Below are positions 35,239 through 44,678 of a stretch of DNA of 64,000 nt, piece after piece (position 1 is the first letter of the stretch; each line of letters opens with the position of its first letter). Source of the stretch: Luteirhabdus salina (lineage in GTDB: Bacteria; Bacteroidota; Bacteroidia; Flavobacteriales; Flavobacteriaceae); the NCBI GenBank assembly GCA_025384855.1, contig JALAHT010000001.1:811064-875063 (forward strand), given 5' to 3'. The notes under the pieces are model-generated. The model saw nothing but the letters and a program-made list of their open reading frames with translations, did no database searches and was not told the origin of the DNA. The position numbers and the translations under genes are program-made.

Positions 35239-37119
35239 ATGAGAAAATTTTACACTATAGTTTTATTAACCTTGAGCACAACACTCTTGGTTGCACAAAA
35301 CAAGCAGACAGAAAAAGCCGACGAACTTTATGAACAATTGGCTTACACCGATGCTGCCGAAGCCTATCTTAAATTGGTTAAAAAAGGAAAGGCAGACGAT
35401 TATGTCTATACCCAACTCGGGAATAGCTATTATTATATCAACGACACTAAAAATGCCGAACGCTACTATAAAAGGGTAGTCGATAAGCCAGAAACGGATT
35501 CAGAAATAGTGTATAACTATGCTCAGGTGCTGAAGGCGAATCAAGAATTTAGTGAGTATAATTCTTATATGAAGAAATTCGCACAGATGAAACCAAACGA
35601 TTCGCGTGCGAAAGAGTTCATGAAAAATCCGAATTATATTCCGATGATCATGGAAGGTCGTGAAAAGTATACCGTAACCAACCTAAAGGATCTGAACAGC
35701 AAGTATTCCGATTTTGGAGGAACCGTGGTCGATAACGACTTCTACTTTGCTTCAGGGCGAAATACCAGCCGTAAAACCTATAATTGGAACGAAGAGCCCT
35801 TTTTAGACTTATACAAGGCACAAATCGTAGGAAATACTGTTAAGAACGCAAACTTAGTAGAAGGTGATGTGAACACTAAATACCATGAAAGTAATGCGGT
35901 AATTTCAGCCGATGGCAAGCGCATGTATTTCGATAGAAACGACTACTACGATGGCGACTACGATAAGAGCTCAGCCGGAGTGAATCAAATCAACCTTTTC
36001 TACGCCGATAAGGTAGGTGGCGAGTGGAAGGATATCCAATCTGTTCCTTTCAATAACGACGAATATTCTGTCGGTCATCCAGCGCTAAGTAAAGATGGCA
36101 ACACCTTATATTTCTCTAGCGATATGCCAGGAGGAATGGGAGGCGCCGATCTTTATAAAGTATCGGTTTCAGCTGATGGAACGTTCGGCGAGCCAGTAAA
36201 CCTCGGAAGCGGTATCAATACGGAAGGAAAAGAGGTATTCCCATTTATTGATGATAATGGAACCTTATACTTCTCTAGTGATGGTCACTTAGGATTAGGT
36301 GGATTGGATGTCTTCTATTCTGAAGCCAGCGGAAGCGGTTTTGGAGATGTTGAAAATATGGGAAAAGGCATCAATAGCCCTAAAGACGATTTTGCTATTC
36401 GATACGATTCGAATACAAATGAAGGTTATGTTTCTTCTAACCGTAGTGGCGGAAAGGGAAGCGATGACATCTACGGTATCAACAAGCTTTGTGAAGTAAT
36501 GATTAACGTGATGGTGAAAGATAGCAACAGCGACCGACCGTTATCGGGTGCTACAGTAGCCCTTTACGACTCGAAAGAGAATCGCTTGGCTACGAAAACT
36601 ACTGATGCCAACGGTATGGCTGAATTTGTAGCAGCCTGCGATCAGGATCATGTTGTACAAGCAAGTCTTTCCAACTATGAAAGCAACGCTACCGAAGTAG
36701 ACGCTGCAAGTGATACGGAAATAGATACCACTATCGCGCTTCGTCCGATTGAAGAAATTATCGAAGACGATAAAGTGGTACTCAACCCAATCTATTTCGA
36801 ATTCGATAAGAGTAATATTCGTCCACAGGCAGCTTTCGAACTAGATAAGCTTGTAACATTGATGGAGAAATATCCAGACATGAAGATTAAGGTTGAAAGT
36901 CATACCGATATTCGCGGTAGCGACCGTTACAACCAAAATCTATCGGAACGCCGTGCACAATCTACGGTTCAATATGTTATTTCGAAAGGAATTTCTAAAG
37001 ACCGTATTAGCGGTGAAGGCTTCGGAGAACAGCGACCCATCAATACGTGTGGTATGAACTGTACAGAAGAAGAACACTTAGAAAACCGTCGCTCTGAATT
37101 CATCATTGTAGAGCAATAA
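35239..37119 (+). CDS. TPR-PD40-OmpA family envelope protein
   Basis: This 626-residue protein has a signal peptide to about LLVAQ (residue 19). TPR-like helices cover residues 25-130 (YVYTQLGNSYYYINDTKNAERYYKRVV). WD40-like PD40 repeats cover about 140-410 (ADGKRMYFDRND, SKDGNTLYFSSDMPGGMGGADLY, DNGTLYFSSDGHLGLGGLDVF). A carboxypeptidase-regulatory-like Ig domain lies about 415-500. The C-terminal OmpA peptidoglycan-binding domain (FEFDKSNIRPQAAFELDKL, HTDIRGSDRYNQNLSERRA) ends the protein. The layout matches PorE-like and gliding-associated proteins that tie outer-membrane secretion machinery to the cell wall. It is the last gene of the T9SS cassette. Confidence 0.93.
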   Translation: MRKFYTIVLLTLSTTLLVAQNKQTEKADELYEQLAYTDAAEAYLKLVKKGKADDYVYTQLGNSYYYINDTKNAERYYKRVVDKPETDSEIVYNYAQVLKANQEFSEYNSYMKKFAQMKPNDSRAKEFMKNPNYIPMIMEGREKYTVTNLKDLNSKYSDFGGTVVDNDFYFASGRNTSRKTYNWNEEPFLDLYKAQIVGNTVKNANLVEGDVNTKYHESNAVISADGKRMYFDRNDYYDGDYDKSSAGVNQINLFYADKVGGEWKDIQSVPFNNDEYSVGHPALSKDGNTLYFSSDMPGGMGGADLYKVSVSADGTFGEPVNLGSGINTEGKEVFPFIDDNGTLYFSSDGHLGLGGLDVFYSEASGSGFGDVENMGKGINSPKDDFAIRYDSNTNEGYVSSNRSGGKGSDDIYGINKLCEVMINVMVKDSNSDRPLSGATVALYDSKENRLATKTTDANGMAEFVAACDQDHVVQASLSNYESNATEVDAASDTEIDTTIALRPIEEIIEDDKVVLNPIYFEFDKSNIRPQAAFELDKLVTLMEKYPDMKIKVESHTDIRGSDRYNQNLSERRAQSTVQYVISKGISKDRISGEGFGEQRPINTCGMNCTEEEHLENRRSEFIIVEQ

Positions 37120-37138
37120 ACGCAAACAACGATTTATA

Positions 37139-37178
37139 AAAACCTGTTTAGGGAATTCCTAAGCAGGTTTTTTTATTT
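37139..37178 (+). terminator. Terminator of the T9SS cassette
   Basis: AACCTG-t-TTAGG pairs with CCTAA-g-CAGGTT (37141-37169) and a TTTTTTTATTTT tract follows. It lies 20 bases after the OmpA gene stop. Confidence 0.88.
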
Positions 37179-37218
37179 TGATTCTTACAAATTAACACTT
37201 GTTAGTCAGAATCTAGGG

Positions 37219-37701
37219 CTAGCTTACCATGATTGGAATCATGATAGCAATCATTACCGCCACAGTAGTCTGCCAGTAATAATTGGTAATAAAAAGCCCT
37301 GCTAAAACGAGCACGGTATCCTCCACGTTCGCCTTAATCTCTCCTTTTGTTGAAGAACCTGCATAGTTAATTTCAATTCCCTTATGGTTCCGGATACTCC
37401 ATTTGGTATTCCAAGTATTATCATATTTCCATGAGTATACATCCCCTTTAATTGAAATGGAAGCTGTTCGCATCCAGTTTCCATATTCAATCTCAGCAAC
37501 AACAGTATTCGAAGCATCTAGAACTTCAGTATGTCTTTTGAAGAATCCGGTTGTTTTAAAGGTATATTTCTGACCCTTTAATCCCGCAATAGTTGTATTG
37601 GAAAAGGGCTGATCTTTAAAGTGACCAACCTCACGGCCATTTTCAAAAATTCGATACTGATTTGAAAAGAATTTTTTCTTCCAATGTAGATTTAAAGTCA
37701 T
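37219..37701 (-). CDS. LURP-one/tubby-like protein with C-terminal hydrophobic segment
   Basis: This 160-residue protein has no signal peptide. Short alternating strands with basic and aromatic residues (LHWKKKFFSNQYRIFENGREVGHF, YTFKTTGFFKRHTEVLD, GDVYSWKYDNTWNTKWSIRN) suggest the LURP-one/tubby-like beta-barrel fold. The last roughly 30 residues are hydrophobic (VLVLAGLFITNYYWQTTVAVMIAIMIPIMVS), enough for a membrane hairpin or tail anchor. The function is unknown; tubby-fold proteins in eukaryotes bind phosphoinositides, but that role cannot be transferred. It stands alone between two terminators. Confidence 0.65.
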   Translation of the reverse strand: MTLNLHWKKKFFSNQYRIFENGREVGHFKDQPFSNTTIAGLKGQKYTFKTTGFFKRHTEVLDASNTVVAEIEYGNWMRTASISIKGDVYSWKYDNTWNTKWSIRNHKGIEINYAGSSTKGEIKANVEDTVLVLAGLFITNYYWQTTVAVMIAIMIPIMVS

Positions 37702-37834
37702 AGTAGAGGCTAATCAGATTTGCTCAGAAATGTATTCAAAGAAACACAAATTTATCCGAACTAATAGAATGCAATGCTAACTAGAACCCATGCCATTTCA
37801 GTCTGAGTACAGATTACCTATTGATATCATTCCA

Positions 37835-37866
37835 TAAAAAAAGCACCCTGATCAGGGTGCTTTTTA
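37835..37866 (-). terminator. Terminator after the DUF5689 gene
   Basis: AAGCACCCT pairs with AGGGTGCTT (37841-37862) around GATC, with A- and T-runs on both sides. It lies 18 bases past the stop of the minus-strand gene. Confidence 0.88.
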
Positions 37867-37884
37867 AATTATCACGTGGTATTC

Positions 37885-39996
37885 CTATTGTTGCTGAAAT
37901 ACTGAAACGTTATCTACATGGTAACGTGTGGTATCCGATGGATCGCTTCCTTCGTAGAAGAATCCGAAGTATACGTCACCCGAAAGGTTCGATACATCCA
38001 CATTTCCTACGTTTTGGAAGGTTCCAAAACCACTAGACGGACCAGAAGGAATGTCAACATTCAACTGTGTCCATGTGGCAGTAGTTGGGTCACCACTAAA
38101 GTCTGTAGAATAATAAAGCGTCAAAATTTCACCTGTATCAAAGTTTGTCTGAACATCGAACGTTAGGTTCTCATTCTCGGTACTATCCATGTTAATCGCT
38201 GGCGTTACCAACCAAACATCAATTTCACTAGCACCAGAATTAAATCCTGAAATCTGAGCGTATTTGTTATTGTCGAAACTTCCGATTAACCACTCCGTAC
38301 TTCCACCACTTACGTTCACATTTGTCCAACCTGCGGCTTCCAACCCATTGATATCGGAGTAGCTTTCGAAATCCTCAAAGAAGAAACCTTCAATTGGGTC
38401 GCAACGGTCTCCGTCAAGATTCACGTCATTTTCGTCACGAATTACCAACTGTGGTGTTCCGTTAAATTCGCTGTTCACCGCAACGATATTACCTTGTCCA
38501 GTTGGGAACGGTAAGCTTGCAAAATCTGCAAATCCGCTGTTACGTAAAATAATGGTATTGTCGGTAATACAGCTTTCAACTGTTCTGTTTGCAGAATCTG
38601 TACCGGCATAGAATGCATAGGCTTGTCCTACTTCACCTGGAACCACTTGTACGCTTTGTACATCTACTAAGATGCCTTCTGGAGCTGGAACTTCAGTTGT
38701 TTGACCATTCTCTTCAACTTCAATTGTAAGTCCATTAGCACCAACCATTGCAGGTGTAGGAACAATTGTAGCATTCTCTCCAGTATTGATTACGTAGTTC
38801 CCTACCTGACCTTGCTCGATTCTACCGATAAAGTCACCATCAGGGAATCCTAATGACAACACACCGAATGATTCTCCTAAATAAAGACCGTCTGCACGCA
38901 CAATTACTTTCGATCCTGGAGGATATGCTTGGAACAAATCGTTATCGTCTGCTAAGATTTGAATAGCAGCTGTTGGGTTTACTGGGCTATCTTGAATAAA
39001 GATATTCTTGAAAAAGTTTCCAGCTTGGTCGCTTGAAACTACGTATCCTTCAAAGACGGTTTCACTTCCTGGAGCGAAAACCATAGTACTACCGTTGTAC
39101 ATATCGCGAATTTCGCCGATAGTAGTTGTAATTTCTAAGCTTTGGGAAACATCGCATCGCTCTCCGTCCAAGTTCAAATTCTCAATGCTATTGATTGAAA
39201 TGATTGGAGTATCGCCAAAGAAGTTTAGTGAATATACTCCAGTAATAGTACCTGAACCTTCAGGAACCTGAACCGATTTAAAATCGGCAAAGGTACTTGT
39301 ACTGAAAAGTAACGTTTCGCCATCTGAACAACTTTCCAACAAACGCTCTCCATCAAAATCGTCACTTGGCTCTGCTGCTAATGTTTTACCTAAAGCAGTG
39401 GCAGAGAATTGTACATTTTGAACCTGTATCAATGTGTTCACATCACTTGGTGAAAGAGAAGAAATAGACTTCTGGGTAGGTACTAATTCAGCTACTTCGC
39501 TACTACGTACTAAAAAGTCTTCTTCCAACGGAGCAGGAATAGATCCGACACCACCTTCTTCGTTGATTCCTAACGTTAGAACACCGCTATCGTATCCAAC
39601 AGTAAGGCCATCAAGCTTCACAAAAACTCTGCGGCCTAACTCATATCGTGTGAATAAAGGACTTTCATCGATTACCACACGAATACCGATGGTTGGGTTT
39701 TCTGGGCTATCCTGAAGAATCAATTCTTCAAAAAAGTTTCCAGCTTCGTCACTAGAAACTACATATCCAGAAATATAGTTGTTGGTTCCTTCAAATGTAA
39801 GGATAGGTTCCCCGTTATTGGTTTCTTCTTGTTGCTGAAGATCGCGAACATCGGCGATAGAGATCTCATTACCCTCAATGTTTACATCGACCGGATTGGT
39901 ATCGGGCACTTCAAATTCATCATCCTGAACACAAGAGAAGGTTACCATTGCAACCAGGAACAGGATTGTTAGATTATACAGATTAAATTTTTTCAT
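37885..39996 (-). CDS. DUF5689 / choice-of-anchor J surface lipoprotein
   Basis: This 703-residue protein has a signal and lipobox VTFSCVQ (Cys about residue 22). Two related DUF5689-like modules follow, about residues 40-275 and 285-535. They share YVVSSDEAGNFFEELILQDSP and YVVSSDQAGNFFKNIFIQDSP, then GRRVFVKLDGL and GSKVIVRADGL, and end in NLDGERC. A C-terminal choice-of-anchor J carbohydrate-binding-like domain begins at about FFFEDFESYSDINGLEAAGW (residues 545-703). It lies 33 bases after the TonB receptor gene in the same direction and is probably its surface-exposed SusD-like partner or a substrate-binding protein. Substrate unknown. Confidence 0.87.
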   Translation of the reverse strand: MKKFNLYNLTILFLVAMVTFSCVQDDEFEVPDTNPVDVNIEGNEISIADVRDLQQQEETNNGEPILTFEGTNNYISGYVVSSDEAGNFFEELILQDSPENPTIGIRVVIDESPLFTRYELGRRVFVKLDGLTVGYDSGVLTLGINEEGGVGSIPAPLEEDFLVRSSEVAELVPTQKSISSLSPSDVNTLIQVQNVQFSATALGKTLAAEPSDDFDGERLLESCSDGETLLFSTSTFADFKSVQVPEGSGTITGVYSLNFFGDTPIISINSIENLNLDGERCDVSQSLEITTTIGEIRDMYNGSTMVFAPGSETVFEGYVVSSDQAGNFFKNIFIQDSPVNPTAAIQILADDNDLFQAYPPGSKVIVRADGLYLGESFGVLSLGFPDGDFIGRIEQGQVGNYVINTGENATIVPTPAMVGANGLTIEVEENGQTTEVPAPEGILVDVQSVQVVPGEVGQAYAFYAGTDSANRTVESCITDNTIILRNSGFADFASLPFPTGQGNIVAVNSEFNGTPQLVIRDENDVNLDGDRCDPIEGFFFEDFESYSDINGLEAAGWTNVNVSGGSTEWLIGSFDNNKYAQISGFNSGASEIDVWLVTPAINMDSTENENLTFDVQTNFDTGEILTLYYSTDFSGDPTTATWTQLNVDIPSGPSSGFGTFQNVGNVDVSNLSGDVYFGFFYEGSDPSDTTRYHVDNVSVFQQQ

Positions 39997-40029
39997 TGTA
40001 ATATGATTATTAAAGGTATTCAGTTTTTA

Positions 40030-42885
40030 TTAGAATCGTACGTATAGGTTTACATAATAGGTTGTACCGTAACCAAAGAAATAACGCGGTCCGAATACGG
40101 CACCATTCGGATTGGATTGATCTTCCAATACATCGCGATAATTCGACTTTCTCCCTTGCTCGAAACCACCAGTTCGGTAGTCCTCATCAAAAACATTGTT
40201 AATAGTGGCAAAGAATCCAACATAGTAATCGTTGATCTTCCAAGATTTCCCTCCTACTACGTTTACAAGAATATAGTCATCAAACTCTTCTTGAGCCAAT
40301 AAATCGTTTGCCACTTCGGCGTCGTATTCCGGAATCGGCTGACCGTCGAAGTCGGTTGTAAAGGCTGCCGAACGAGACAGATTGTTTACATCAAGATACG
40401 CATTACTAAAGTAATTGGTTGTAGCGCCAATCCACCAGAAATCTGGATCGCGATATTCGAAGCCTAGTTGGAAGGCACGTTCTGGCCCGCTAGCAACGTG
40501 ATAGTTCTCAAGATTTGTAGTACCATCGCCAAAGGTTAACGGTCCATCAAAATCGTCGCTTGTTAAATATAAATTTGGGTTGTTCGCATATACGTATTGT
40601 GCCAAGGAACCGGCAGCTTTTAACTTCACGGTTGGCGTTACTTGCGCTTCAACTCCAAGTTCCAAGCCCATGTTACGTGTTTCAATACCTGTAACTACTT
40701 CCTGAACGAAAGCATCCTGTTCCAGACCCAATCCGCCAAGATTCTCTGTAAAGTAGAATCCGATATCGGTAGCATCCTTAATATTGGTATAAAAACCGGT
40801 AAGGCGTCCTTTAATGATAGGCGAACGATAAATGTAGCTAAGATCGGCACTGGTAATTTTTTCACTATCCAATCCGATAACTACATCGTTATTCTGACGT
40901 GCATTGCTGAATGAGTTCCGCAAAGTAGGCGCTTTTGTAAGGTATCCTGCATTCAAATCGATTAGGTGTCGACCTGTTACTTTAAAAGTAGCACCCGCTT
41001 TTACACCGTAATTTGAAAAATTCAATTCTTCGCTTTCTCCGAAGGAACGCTCCCCAGGGAAGTTTCCATTTTCGAAAAGACCATTTCGCTGATAGGTTGT
41101 ATTTGAAACCATCGCCGCTCCGTAGAAATCGACTAGATTATACTTAAACTGTGCTTGTGCAAATCCAGATAGTTCGTTTGCCGTAAGCTCGTAGTTATAC
41201 TTATAGCGATCGCCTTCAACAGCAATTCTGTTTCTATTGTTTAAGTCACTTTGCGCAACATCACCTACTTCCACTTGCTGTGCATCGGCATCATCACCCG
41301 CAAAGAAATCCACATCCAAATAGCCAGTTCCACCTAAAAGGTCCTTCAATTCTGCAAAGTTTTCACTCTTTAAGGTACGGAAACTAACATTTCCGTTTAA
41401 AAGGATATTTTCAGAAAGTGAGGTGTTAAAAATTGAGTTAATGCTCAATTGCGTATCGTCGTTGCGATCTTCTTGAATAGCATATACCGAATTCCCGCCA
41501 TTCTCTCGAAGGGCTAGGTTGGCAGCATATAATTCTCTCCAATTCAACTGACCATCAGCAATAAATTCTTGCTCTGCCAAATACGCTTTTTGATAGTCTA
41601 AAGGCGTAGGATTATCGTCCTGAAGGAAATAGCTGGGCAGTCGTTGGTAATAGTTACCGAACGGGTTTCGAGCACCTCCTTCATATACTTCAACACCATT
41701 AGCATTGGTAACCAATCGTGTACCTCCGTTATCGATTCGGGTATTACCAATCTTACCGAACTGATAGGCTACGTTTGTATTTAATAAGGTGTTATCAGAA
41801 ATATTCCAATAGTGGTTCAACATTAAAACAGGCTCCTCGATTTCACGAGTACGGCTGTTTCGAATATCACCATCCTGGTAACCCCAATTAGGGTTATAGG
41901 TTCTTCCTTTTAGGTCGTACATCTCTTCCGTAATAGCCGTAGAACGACCTCTTCGGTTAGGTGTATAAAATCCTGTAAAGTTAAGGCTGTGTGCTTCACT
42001 TAATTTTTTCTCAACCGAAGCAAAGAAGGAGTTCGCATCGTATAAGGTTCCATCGATATACCCTTCATCGCCAAAACGACGCGATACCAATACAGAATAG
42101 GCCCAACCATTTTGGTCGAGACCACTGTTGTAGGATCCCATAATACGTCCTTTATAGCTTCTGTTTGCCGCCGCATATGATACACGTCCACCCTCACGGT
42201 ATTGAGACGCTCGCATGATAATATTCGTCGTACCTGCAATACCTCCAAAAGCATAATCGTTTGGCTGAAGACCCATGGAGAACTCACGGTTTCGCTGTGC
42301 ATCGTTCAATCCACCCCAATTGCTCCATTGTGGACGACCGTTGAACATTTTGTTCATTTCAATACCATTGATTAAAACTTTACCATTGGCATTGTCTAGT
42401 CCACGGGGACGGAAAAAGGTTGCGCTAAAATCGAAGGCTGCAGCATTCAAGAATACATCTCTTGAAGCCTGAAGCAGTCCTGAAATATTGTATGCCGTGC
42501 CTTCGTCTTGGTCTAGTTCGTTATCGGAAAGACTGATAATCCCGATTTGGGCCTCTACTTCACTTAAGTCGAGTTCCAGTAAGATCGATTCAATATTCAA
42601 GGTTTGTCCTTGTTGAATCACGATCGGCATGCGTTGCGTGGTATAACCTGATTTTGTAATTACCAATACCTGTTCACCTAACGGCAAAGCAGCATCGGCC
42701 ATACGAAATTCACCTTTTGCATTGGAAGTCGCATCAAATGGGCTATCTTCTATTCGCAATTCAACGTCTGGAATCGGTTCGGTAGAGTTCGCATCTACTA
42801 CCTTACCCATTACAACCGTTTGTTGTGCAAACGCAGAAGTTGCCACTAGCAGCCCAACACACAAGGTTAAAATGAAATGTTTCAT
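40030..42885 (-). CDS. TonB-dependent receptor with N-terminal regulatory-like domain
   Basis: This outer-membrane receptor of about 951 residues has a signal peptide MKHFILTLCVGLLVATSAFAQ. A carboxypeptidase-regulatory-like domain (GKVVDANSTEPIPDVELRIED, near 24-110) comes next, then the plug (FRPRGLDNANGKVLINGIEMN) and a 22-strand barrel ending in TTYYVNLYVRF. It takes up an unknown substrate with energy from TonB. The frame extends 18 codons upstream but the ATG at 42885 begins the signal peptide and is preferred. It heads an operon with the DUF5689 lipoprotein. Confidence 0.92.
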   Translation of the reverse strand: MKHFILTLCVGLLVATSAFAQQTVVMGKVVDANSTEPIPDVELRIEDSPFDATSNAKGEFRMADAALPLGEQVLVITKSGYTTQRMPIVIQQGQTLNIESILLELDLSEVEAQIGIISLSDNELDQDEGTAYNISGLLQASRDVFLNAAAFDFSATFFRPRGLDNANGKVLINGIEMNKMFNGRPQWSNWGGLNDAQRNREFSMGLQPNDYAFGGIAGTTNIIMRASQYREGGRVSYAAANRSYKGRIMGSYNSGLDQNGWAYSVLVSRRFGDEGYIDGTLYDANSFFASVEKKLSEAHSLNFTGFYTPNRRGRSTAITEEMYDLKGRTYNPNWGYQDGDIRNSRTREIEEPVLMLNHYWNISDNTLLNTNVAYQFGKIGNTRIDNGGTRLVTNANGVEVYEGGARNPFGNYYQRLPSYFLQDDNPTPLDYQKAYLAEQEFIADGQLNWRELYAANLALRENGGNSVYAIQEDRNDDTQLSINSIFNTSLSENILLNGNVSFRTLKSENFAELKDLLGGTGYLDVDFFAGDDADAQQVEVGDVAQSDLNNRNRIAVEGDRYKYNYELTANELSGFAQAQFKYNLVDFYGAAMVSNTTYQRNGLFENGNFPGERSFGESEELNFSNYGVKAGATFKVTGRHLIDLNAGYLTKAPTLRNSFSNARQNNDVVIGLDSEKITSADLSYIYRSPIIKGRLTGFYTNIKDATDIGFYFTENLGGLGLEQDAFVQEVVTGIETRNMGLELGVEAQVTPTVKLKAAGSLAQYVYANNPNLYLTSDDFDGPLTFGDGTTNLENYHVASGPERAFQLGFEYRDPDFWWIGATTNYFSNAYLDVNNLSRSAAFTTDFDGQPIPEYDAEVANDLLAQEEFDDYILVNVVGGKSWKINDYYVGFFATINNVFDEDYRTGGFEQGRKSNYRDVLEDQSNPNGAVFGPRYFFGYGTTYYVNLYVRF

Positions 42886-42936
42886 TCGAAAAGTAATTGG
42901 TTTGTAAGAGATTAAATAATTGTTATAAATGGGGCA

Positions 42937-42944
42937 CAAAACTA
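42937..42944 (-). promoter_or_regulatory. -7 box before the TonB receptor (TAGTTTTG)
   Basis: TAGTTTTG on the minus strand matches TAnnTTTG and lies about 51 bases before the ATG at 42885, which supports that start over the longer frame. Confidence 0.5.
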
Positions 42945-42964
42945 CATTTTTTAAATGAATTAGC

Positions 42965-42972
42965 TACTTTTG
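42965..42972 (+). promoter_or_regulatory. -7 box before the secreted EEP gene (TACTTTTG)
   Basis: TACTTTTG on the plus strand matches TAnnTTTG, with about 38 bases to the ATG at 43011. Confidence 0.45.
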
Positions 42973-43010
42973 GCCCACCTTTTGAATAACATTTTACAAT
43001 AACTTAATCT

Positions 43011-44069
43011 ATGTTTATGATTGGAAGAAATATCCTTTCCCTATTACTGATTTTTAGCCTCTCGGCGTCACTTTATGCGCAACAGGAAAAGCAATATAAG
43101 GTGAACACAGTTGCCTTTTATAACTTGGAAAATCTCTTCGATTATGAGGATGATCCTGTTACATTTGACGATGACCGTACGCCTGAAGGAAAGGACCATT
43201 GGACGAAAGAAATTTATGAGGCCAAATTGAAGAATATGGCGAAGGTAATCGCTGAAATCGGTAGGGATGTTACCGGCACGTCACCTGCGTTACTCGGTGT
43301 TTGTGAAAGTGAAAACCGACGGGTATTGGACGATCTGGTGAACCAAGAGCCTTTGGTTGATAAGAATTATGGTATTATTCAGTTCGATTCGCCTGACCGA
43401 CGAGGCATCGATGTCGCTTTGCTCTACCAAAAGCGACTGTTCACTCCAACAAATTATAAGGCGTACCCTTTAATGATTTACGATGAAGACGATCGTACAA
43501 AGCGTGTCTATACCCGAGATCAGTTATTGGTAAGCGGTATGTTGGATGGTGAAAAGATACATGTTATCGTGAATCACTGGCCCTCAAGAAGTGGTGGTGA
43601 AGCTCGTAGCCGTCCGAAACGTATGCGCGCTGCAGAACTGAATAAGAAGATTATCGATTCGCTTTTCAGTGAAGATCCCTACGCTAAAATCATTACTATG
43701 GGCGACCTTAACGACGATCCTACGAGTCCTAGTGTAAAGGAAGTATTGGAAGCCAAGGAGGATAGAGATGATGTCGATATAAAAGAATTATACAATCCGA
43801 TGGAGGAAATGTACGATAAAGGCATTGGTACTCTAGCATGGCGCGATAGCTGGAACTTATTCGATCAGATGATCGTTTCGCATGAGCTCCTGAAGAAGGA
43901 CTACGCTACCTATCGCTTTTATAAGGCCGGTGTTTATAACAAAAGTTATTTAGCAAATCCAAGAGGACGCTACCAAGGGTATCCCTACCGCAGCTTCGTA
44001 AACGGATTTACAGGAGGCTATAGCGATCACTTTCCGGTCTACCTCTATCTTATAAAAGAGGTTAATTAA
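43011..44069 (+). CDS. Secreted endonuclease/exonuclease/phosphatase family protein
   Basis: This 352-residue protein has a signal peptide (to about LYAQQ, residue 25). The EEP motifs are complete: VAFYNLENLFDYEDDP, GVCESENRRV, VIVNHWPSRSGG, TMGDLNDDPTSPS and GGYSDHFPVYL. It is a paralogue of the cytosolic protein at 28185-29135, so one member acts outside the cytoplasm. The role could be phosphate scavenging or extracellular nucleic-acid breakdown; neither is shown. It is transcribed alone with its own promoter box and a strong terminator. The ATG at 43017 is an equally good start. Confidence 0.9.
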   Translation: MFMIGRNILSLLLIFSLSASLYAQQEKQYKVNTVAFYNLENLFDYEDDPVTFDDDRTPEGKDHWTKEIYEAKLKNMAKVIAEIGRDVTGTSPALLGVCESENRRVLDDLVNQEPLVDKNYGIIQFDSPDRRGIDVALLYQKRLFTPTNYKAYPLMIYDEDDRTKRVYTRDQLLVSGMLDGEKIHVIVNHWPSRSGGEARSRPKRMRAAELNKKIIDSLFSEDPYAKIITMGDLNDDPTSPSVKEVLEAKEDRDDVDIKELYNPMEEMYDKGIGTLAWRDSWNLFDQMIVSHELLKKDYATYRFYKAGVYNKSYLANPRGRYQGYPYRSFVNGFTGGYSDHFPVYLYLIKEVN

Positions 44070-44086
44070 ACACTTCTTAGTTGAAG

Positions 44087-44122
44087 AAAAAAAAAGCGGT
44101 TCAAATACGAACCGCTTTTTTT
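44087..44122. terminator. Bidirectional terminator between convergent genes
   Basis: GCGGTTC at 44096-44102 pairs with GAACCGC at 44109-44115, with A- and T-runs on both sides. It serves the EEP gene and the minus-strand membrane protein gene. Confidence 0.88.
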
Positions 44123-44134
44123 ATAACTTATACG

Positions 44135-44578
44135 TTAATCGAACCATTGTTGCCAAGGAATTCTGCTTAGCATCAAGATCAAACCTATCGCATAGAAAAT
44201 AGCCAACGCCTTGAATTTTGGACGCGAGGTTAGCTTTTTCTTATGTCTCGAGTATCCAATCGTTACAAATACTATGGTAAGGATCATAATTAATGGATGT
44301 TCAACAGCATATAATCGCAACATAGAATCCTTCATTACCGTTCCCATTCCATTATTGGTAATAGACGAAAACCCTAATGGCGAAATAAAATAAAGTACGA
44401 GTCCTATGAGCAATTGAATATGGGTAACGATTAAGGTGAAAAGTGCAATCCTGAAATCTTTCGGATTATATTCACGTTTGGTTGCCATTCCAGCGATACC
44501 ATTAATAGTAGCAATAACCAACATGAAAAGGACAAGGTATGCCCACCAAGAATGAACAAATTGAACGGTTGTATACAT
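44135..44578 (-). CDS. Four-helix integral membrane protein, uncharacterised
   Basis: This 147-residue protein has four hydrophobic helices, about residues 10-30, 46-66, 90-110 and 124-142, and no signal peptide. His residues lie in or near helices 1-3 (FVHSWW, VTHIQLL, AVEHPLIMI), so a haem-binding role is conceivable, as in small cytochrome b-like proteins, but this is inference. The family is common in Flavobacteria without a known function. It stands alone between a terminator and the lipocalin-like gene, which ends 100 bases upstream and has its own terminator. Confidence 0.75.
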   Translation of the reverse strand: MYTTVQFVHSWWAYLVLFMLVIATINGIAGMATKREYNPKDFRIALFTLIVTHIQLLIGLVLYFISPLGFSSITNNGMGTVMKDSMLRLYAVEHPLIMILTIVFVTIGYSRHKKKLTSRPKFKALAIFYAIGLILMLSRIPWQQWFD

Positions 44579-44620
44579 AGTTTGTAGTGTTTTTAGTATT
44601 TCAAAGGTAGGGAATTCAAC

Positions 44621-44650
44621 AAAAAAACCGTTCTCTAATAAAAGAACGGT
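44621..44650 (-). terminator. Terminator after the lipocalin-like gene
   Basis: ACCGTTCT at 44627-44634 pairs with AGAACGGT at 44643-44650, and a run of seven T follows on the minus strand. Confidence 0.85.
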
Positions 44651-44678
44651 GATACAACTCTAATATCTATAGAATAGA

